A stretch of 64,000 nt of DNA from NCBI GenBank assembly GCA_012295275.1, contig CM022673.1, positions 29,583,136 to 29,647,135 on the forward strand. Reading direction: 5' to 3'. A program made the translations under genes and the position numbers. The stretch comes from Chrysomallon squamiferum (taxonomy: Eukaryota > Mollusca > Gastropoda > Neomphalida > Peltospiridae). Positions 55,296 to 64,000 of this stretch are shown here, in pieces (positions within the stretch are counted from its first letter, which is position 1; every line of letters starts with the position of its first letter). Below the pieces are notes generated by a model that saw only the letters and a list, made by a program, of their open reading frames with translations, had not been told where the DNA came from and ran no database searches.

Positions 55296-55598
55296 TATTC
55301 TTAACCAAAGATGTTTCTATGAAACTCTGTACCACTTACTGTCAGTCGCTGATGACTGAAGTGTTTGAAAACACTTTTATTTTCTAAACGTGTAAAACAG
55401 CTGTCAACATAGCAGTTCTGTTATCAGTGATGTTTAAAGCAAACATTTTACTACTGAGAAGATTGCATACTGGTCACAATTTCATTTTTATATAATTTAA
55501 TTACCTGTCAGTAAATTCCTTTTAACAGATAAAAGATTTACTTTAAAAGATTAATTAAAACAGTAAAATGTATCAAATCACAATTAAACTAAAAAATC

Positions 55599-55639
<41 letters not shown>

Positions 55640-57441
55640 AATAATAATAACAGTTAAAAAAAATAAAGTAACAAACTGAACTGATAGTAAAGAATGAAAG
55701 GTAACAAAGTGGTATGAATAATCTGTTTTCTATTTCACTTGTAAAGCAAATGGCTTGCTTTTTAAAGTGGTTTACGTGTGAAATTCATTTAATATCACAT
55801 TTTATTTTTCTCGTAACCATTAATCAACAAATATGTGAAGAAGATATCTATCTTAATACTAAAATGTATATCAGTATCTAAGCTTGCACAAAAACATGTA
55901 AATAACACAATAATAATAATAAATAATAATAAAATAACAATAATACAAAACCACTACTTTTTCGCAACTAATAAATTCTGTTTACTTTACCAATGGCTTT
56001 CTTAAAAGTGCATAATATTAAAGTAATTTCGGACAAAAATATTACTTCTGCTACAGCAATATTAAATACTGCAATATTGTTAATTTAATAGATTTTCTGT
56101 AAATAATGACTGATAACGCTAGAATAGAAGTTTAACTATTTACAAACTTTTTGACGATTTAGCACAATACTCGACTACAAAATAGTGAATTCTCGTAATA
56201 TTTCTGTGTAGGATTATTGCTATTCGTGGTATATTGTATCCTCTTTTGACGTCTGACAAATTATATTTTATACAATTTCGAGTTGTTCTCAGTTTGGAAA
56301 TATGAAACTAGTATTATCAGTGACAACAGTGTAACAAAACGTAACATTTATTTTAAATCATTAAAGATAAAACAATTCCATGAGTTTACGTTCAAATTAT
56401 TAAGGGAAGTAATCCATGCAACTCTAAATTCGGTATGGAAATTGTAGTTATGGACCCTTCTCATTTTCTTCTTATGTTAGTAATGGAAATAAGTTGGTGC
56501 TCAGTGATCGTGTTGTGATTGTAATACTTTCTTCTTTTTTGTATGCATGCATGTATGTATGCATGCATGTATGTATATATGTGTGTATGTATGTATGTAT
56601 GTATGTGTATGTGTATATAATGTATGTGTGTGTATATACGTGTGTGCGTCAGTATACAGAGTGGCCCAAAACTAATACTATTTTATAAATATAATTATAT
56701 TTCAGCTCAAATACTGTATTAAAAAATAAAAAAATAAAAATTTAATAAAATTAAAAATGATTACGATAAAGTAACATTAGGATCACGCTGCATAAGTGCA
56801 ATTGCCCTGCTTACTCAAAAGTCTCGTTATTGATCGCTCACATTTTACAACCGATCAGTTCCTGCTCCTGTTTTAATATAAAAGAAAAAGAAGAAACCAA
56901 CGAAAATTAAAGGACTCATTTTGTAGGTTTTAAGTATTAAGCAGAGAAACTTTAAAAAAAAATTATAATATAAAAAATAAATAAATATTTGTTCTTTTCA
57001 ACTCTGCAGTAATGAAGAACATTTTTTTTCTTTTAATATTTAAATTATTATTTTTTTAATGGTGATTCATTTAGATTCCTTATGATTTTAATGGTTCTAA
57101 AACCATGAATTTATAATGCGTACGTGCGCGCGCGCGCGCGCACACACACAGAGATATACAGTGTCGTAGAGCATCTGCCAAACATGAAAAGCAAAATACT
57201 GATGTTAGTCTATTTATGAAAAGTGAAATGTTGACTTAATGCAGAAATTTCAATATAAACTTGGCTACGCAGAGTAACACATATATATAATCGGTGTCAA
57301 CTTTCGGCGATGGCATTAATTCATGCAATAGAATTCAGAAGAAAGCGATTATCAAAAAATAATATTAGAGTGTTGTCGAGCCAACAGCGGAAAATGTTAC
57401 CATTCAGTCTCCAACCAGAATAAAATATTTATGTATGTGCA

Positions 57442-57513
<72 letters not shown>

Positions 57514-57962
57514 TACTACTGGTACTACTACTACTATCATTTTATTATCATTGTTATTATTATTGTTGTTGTTATTACTATTATAATTATTATTATTGTT
57601 ATTATTGTTGTTGTTGTTATTGTTGTTGTTGCTGGTGTTGGTGTTGGTGTTGTTGGTGTTGTTGATGTTGTTGTTACTATTATTAATATTTGTTATCATT
57701 CTTGTTGTTCCCGTTGTTATTATAATAGTAGTGGTTGTTGTTTTTTGTTGTTGTCGTTGTATCTGAACTGATTCTAAATATGGTCTGTTACTCACATTTA
57801 CAGCGTATGACTGAAGCACCCTTGGTCAGAGAGTAAGATCAGAATATGTATAAACTTAAAATCATAGCTTTCATTTTTATAACTGTAATCTAATCAACAA
57901 CAGACCATATACAGAAGTAAGTTTATAAACCACTAACTCAGTCTTTTGAAGTTTTTTGTTCT

Positions 57963-58020
<58 letters not shown>

Positions 58021-58989
58021 ATAATAATAATATAAAACGCAGGCTAATTATTAATTTGTTTATTCAGGGCTGAGGAAGTTAGTATCGTGTTTAGGAAAAT
58101 GATTTCTGGTGGGCGAGATGTCTCCAGTGAATGGACAACAAGAACACGTGTTTACTGTTTAAGTTCAGAAGTCAGCTACAACTGCAGACTTCAGCAATTA
58201 GGCGCTGTTATTGGATTTCGAAAACTGGCTGAAGAAAAATTATGATGTGTAAACGTATTAGAAACAAAACAAATTTCCAAACACTGTTTGTATTATCAGC
58301 TGCGACGGATGTTTTGTAAACATTTTTTTCCATAAAAGCAGGCAGAGACTAAATTCTGTAAGGTGAATAGAAAAAGTGTGTTGCTGATTCCAGCTGAACT
58401 GGTTTCTACCATCAAAGACACTTCAAGCTGCATCACAGAGATCTGAGATGAAAGAGCATTTTCGGGAAGAAATCATATAGAAATAGAATTTGTGAAAATT
58501 TCCGTTCGCATTCTCCAAATTACTTAAATTTTAACTAAATAGACTTTCTAGCACGGTTAATATTTGTAGACCTTACGGGTTCGGAACTGATATTTTTGTC
58601 AAACAACCATTCAAAAACCCCATAACCCCAAAAATAATTTTTTTTTTTTTTTTTTTTTTTTTTTAATCCGTGTATTCTTGACGAGCGAACGCACCTTCAG
58701 GTGTTGTACGTTGTTATTCTCTGACCGTAGTTTAAAATACCTCTCAAAGTGGCGGCTTTACTTTCAGTCTTTGTAACATCCATTAAGTTTGATGTTCGTC
58801 AACATTAAGTTACTTTGAACTTGTGTTAGTATAAACAACAGAAAACGTTTGCTACTATTATCCCGCGGTGGTAGCGGGACAGTCTGCCACGCTAACAAGT
58901 GTTCAAGTAGCTAAACCTCCTTGGCAGCACAAGAGAAACAAATTTGCAGTTATTAACAGCTAAAGGCGGGATTACACTAAGAGACTTAC
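53961..58989. other. Non-coding stretch upstream of the MARCH-like gene
   Basis: Repeats: (CA)n 54361-54420, (GT)n 54495-54551, AAT and GA runs 55180-55291, (TA)n 55603-55632, GTAT/GCAT 56540-56640, (GC)n/(CA)n 57121-57150, (ATT)n 57443-57509 grading into GTT/GTTG to 57750, poly(A) 57966-58018, poly(T) 58637-58664. No gene recognised. Confidence 0.5.
57443..57750. repeat. Trinucleotide tract (ATT)n to (TTG)n
   Basis: Pure ATT to about 57509, then mixed ATT, ACT, GTT and GGTGTT triplets. The Asn-, Leu-, Ile- and Cys-rich frames are artefacts. Confidence 0.93.
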
Positions 58990-59126
58990 TGGAACGTTTC
59001 TGAAGACGTGACACAAAGCTGACAATTACAGAAAACTCGTGACGTATTTAGTGCACAGTCGTCACTAACGATTTCTCTCTTCTCGCGATATTTAAACATA
59101 AAATCTTTGTGTGCACGCTTTTCTGA
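58990..59126 (-). CDS. Candidate exon, unrecognised
   Basis: On the minus strand a long pyrimidine-rich tract leads to GCCTGCCAG before 59126, and a good donor (TTCCA|GTAAGT) follows 58990. An alternative acceptor (TGCCAAAAG, start 59138) adds IACQ. The interval is open in one frame, SEKRAHKDFMFKYREKREI followed by a Cys-containing part with FCNCQLC. The same frame stays open upstream through a hydrophobic stretch, so an unspliced reading is possible. No partner exon or domain was found. Confidence 0.25.
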
Positions 59127-60985
59127 CTGGCAGGCGATCTTTTGGCAAGAGGAAGTAAAACAAAATAAAAAACACAGAAAAGAAAAACGTATAATGATGA
59201 AAAAACAGTACAAATATCGATCATTTTAAATATTAATTAAAATATTCTTTTATTTGAAGTAGTAAAAGATGGCGCTGAGATGATCAGAAAGGCCAACTAC
59301 GTGAAGTATGTAAACACCACCCTCAAAAACAAAACGTTTAGTTTCTTCTAACTGACATAACCAGGAACTCTTTATAATTAGAATAAACTCTCACTTGCAT
59401 TTCTTCATTTAAATTAGCATTTTACATTTTAACATTTGGTATATATTGACATTTCCATCTTTTATGAATCAAGTTATGAAGACAAATTTTCTTTGTTAAT
59501 ATTTATTTTCAACCTCGAAAAGAATAGAAGTAATTTAAAAGAAGAAGAAGAAAAAAAAAACTTTCGACAAATCAAATAAATAAAAGCTTTAATAACTCAT
59601 AGTTTAAGCGATAATTTATTGTTAATTAAATTTACCTGGAATTATCTTTCTTTTATTATTATTATTCTATAAACAAATTTTGTGAGGGAGGGGGTGTTTG
59701 TACGTCGCTGATTGCCAGAAATATATCGATCATCTTTTCTTTTCTCAAACATAAATCTTTTAAATAATAGATTACGAATCAAAACCTTGGAGACGGACAA
59801 TTGTTACACCCAACCATATCATCGCACTGAATCACAGCTCGGCTGTCAGTAGTAGCAGTGAGTGTGCAAGGATAAAATGTGTTCTGAAAAAACCCTGTAG
59901 ATAACTGTATGAGCAAGGTTGTTGGACGTCCAAACTCCGACGTAAATAATGAAAAACTCTATTAATAGTTACTATGCTTCGAACATGAAACAATCAGTGA
60001 ATACGGTTTATTATTAACGGAAATAAAGTGTAAGTTCTTTGAACAAAAATGATACGTAATATTAATTATGTTCAGTAAGTGTTGGAAATTCCTTCAGAAA
60101 ATGATTCAAAATTACGTCCGACACATTTTCAAAGTTAAAAGTTCTGTAGAAAAGTTGCCAGTCGTGAAAATTGAATTTTCAAAGTTTAGTTTAAACAATA
60201 TCACGGCATACACCTTATATGGATCGATTTTCTTTCTGTATTATTTTTTAATATTTAATAATATGTAATCATAGAGGTTTCTGCTTGAAACATTTCCTCT
60301 TAAGTAAACTTGGTTAATGTTTGATGTGTCGTTCAAAGAACTGCTGAATCATGTTTGTTCTTGGCACGACCTTTCTCTTTCCCTTTCACTTTCTTGTTCT
60401 CTCTCACTCCCCCCCCCCACTCTCTCTGTGTGTGTGTCTTGATCTTCTTCTGTTATCAAACCATCCTGTGTTAGCAAGTTAGTACTTAGTGAAAAATGTG
60501 AAGCAATCAAAGTGGATCTAACGTGTTATTCGACTGACTTAGAACTCGACCCGGCGATGTTTGTTTGTTTTGTTTAGGTATTTTTAAACTCCTCAATGAC
60601 TTCGTCGCGTCACATAATAGCCCATGTGTCAGGCTTTTTCTATTTTCCGTCCCAGACACCGTCTGCTGGAGAAGTCGGATTAGCAGAAGAATCACGACAG
60701 TGTAACGCAGATCTGGGTTACGTCAGCAGCTGTTCCCGTTTCCAGTGATCATCACACACAGGCTTGAACGAGATTCATCTGAAACTGATCATCTCAGTTC
60801 TGAAATTGATCATCTCAGTGGATGATGCTTTGTTAAGTCGTGTAAAAAAACACAAACTACCCGAAGAAGCAAACAGAGAAAATTATTTTTCTTTATAGTT
60901 CTGTCTGTCTGTCTCTCCTTCTGCTTTTCTATATGTATATTTATAAATATATCTGTGTATACGTATGTATATGTGTGAATGTGTG

Positions 60986-61026
<41 letters not shown>

Positions 61027-61238
61027 TACACACACACATACTATATCTATACCTATATCTGTGTGTAGACATAAATACATATAAATATACATGTATATAC
61101 TAACAGACAGAAAGAGATAATTTTAAGTACTAAAAACAAAAGTAAATAAATAAAACCATTAATAAGAGTCCACATTGAACCGAACAATCTTCATACTTGA
61201 AAAGAGCAAAAAGAAATATAAATAAATAAATAAATAAA

Positions 61239-61275
<37 letters not shown>

Positions 61276-62040
61276 AAACAGTCACAAAAGAAGATTTAAT
61301 TAAATAAAATAATATAATTCGTTTTCAAATAACATATTATAAAAATGCTATTTGTGAATACAGTTATTAATTTGATTTAATAATAATAATAACAACAACA
61401 ACAACAATAATAATAGTAACATTAATAATAATAATATAATGAAAATAATAATAATAGTAATAATAATAATAAAAATATTAACAATAACAACAACAATAAC
61501 AATGATAATAATGAAAATAATAATAATAATGATGATGATGATGATAAAAAGAACTACAATCTATTAACTCATAATATTAAAATATTCAGGTGTTATTATT
61601 AATCATTCGCTAATATCTAATATTAAATAGTTTTCACGTGATTTTCCTACAGTATCATCAGCACCATGTTTTACTTTTTACATATATAACTACTGTTAAT
61701 ATTTGTCATTCATTATACTTCTGATAAACTATTAATAATTTTAAAACAAATGTGTTTAGATGTGCATTAAACATTCATCACTGTTATGTTTAAAACAGAA
61801 AAACTGAACAAACGAAAAAAAACCAACAACAACCGTTAATGTTTTTCATTCGCTAACTCAAAAACAATATCTCTGAAACCTAATAATAAAAACAGTTGAT
61901 AATGACATGCATTTGAGTGTCGCAGGATGTTCATTCATTCATAATAGAGAAATCACACGTTCAAAACTTAATAATCATATACAGTGAAGTGCATTGATTT
62001 GTTGTTAATCAGCCGAGGTAGGAAGAAAGGCGTGGGTAGA
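59127..62040. other. Non-coding stretch, no gene recognised
   Basis: Repeats include (TA)n at 60988-61024, CACA near 61027, (AAAT)n at 61215-61277 and AAT/ACA triplets at 61378-61550. Open frames are AT- or repeat-driven. Confidence 0.5.
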
Positions 62041-62340
62041 GCGGCGACTGCCTGCACGCGATGACGTCATCACACAGGACGGCTACGTAGCAGAGGGGAC
62101 GAAATCACAAACATGATGGGCAGTTGCCAACGACTGACTGTAAGCCATGACTCGACAACTTCACGAAGTTGACTTTTATATAGCAGGGAAAATCACACAT
62201 TCATCAGAATACGGCCACAGTCCAGTGGAATATGACGTCACTAAGATGACGTCTGCGTGCCACTGGAAGACGACACTACGACGATGACGACGGCAGACAT
62301 GTCTGACAGCTCTCTTTGTTAGCAGCCTACAGGCTTAATG
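62041..62340 (+). promoter_or_regulatory. Promoter-like cluster: TATA box and repeated CREs
   Basis: Two perfect TGACGTCA sites (62062-62069 and 62233-62240), a TGACGTCT variant (62247-62254), a TATATA box (about 62176-62182) and raised GC over 300 bp. A plus-strand start would fall near 62207. No downstream coding exon is supported inside the window, so the gene, if any, lies further right or the strand is reversed. Confidence 0.3.

Positions 62341-64000
<1,660 letters not shown>

Overview
The window looks like nuclear DNA of an animal. It is AT-rich, has GT-AG introns and short exons, and carries many very long microsatellites: (GA/CT)n up to about 190 bp, (CA)n, GATA/GACA, GTAT and AAT. 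It also holds several minisatellites. The style and the single recognisable gene family fit a lophotrochozoan, most likely a mollusc, but no diagnostic marker is present, so this is inference. There are no bacterial-style operons, rRNAs, CRISPR arrays or convincing tRNAs.

Main locus (about 28.9-53.9 kb, minus strand): a MARCH-type membrane E3 ubiquitin ligase gene. Three upstream exons are present once: a 5' exon ending exactly in ATG (53833-53835), exon 2 (53095-53221) and exon 3 (52411-52586). Together they encode a 102-residue N-terminus with a complete C4HC3 RING-CH finger. Exon 3 ends in phase 0 at a good donor. Downstream lie nine tandem, homologous exons (A to I, from 49.6 kb down to 28.9 kb). 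Eight are intact. Each opens in phase 0 after an AG acceptor, encodes two membrane segments with a short loop and a basic tail, and ends in its own stop codon. None has a private RING exon. The simplest reading is one constant ubiquitin-ligase head joined to a choice of C-terminal membrane modules by alternative terminal-exon splicing. The five proximal exons (A-E) are old and diverged; E is frameshifted and abuts repeat DNA. The four distal exons (F-I) sit in recent 2.4-3.2 kb tandem duplications and share a tail with an FTNPAF-like sorting motif.

Second locus (about 9.8-12.1 kb, minus strand): a small multi-exon gene assembled from splice sites and reading phase. A signal-peptide exon (12056-11979), a 43-nt exon (11272-11230) and a 144-nt exon (10953-10810) join in frame, with a less certain last exon near 9.8-9.9 kb. 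The product resembles a secreted peptide precursor with two Lys-Arg sites. A CCAAT-containing candidate promoter and untranslated first exon lie at about 21.8-21.9 kb on the same strand.

The rest is mainly intergenic or intronic: 0-9 kb is microsatellite-rich; 11.55-11.97, 16.33-16.57, 16.61-17.94 and 44.0-46.6 kb are minisatellites; 23.3-24.2 kb is an isolated copy of the spacer found between distal MARCH exons; 54-64 kb holds microsatellites, one candidate exon near 59 kb and a TATA/CRE promoter-like cluster near 62.1-62.3 kb. A few further single-exon candidates are listed at low confidence.
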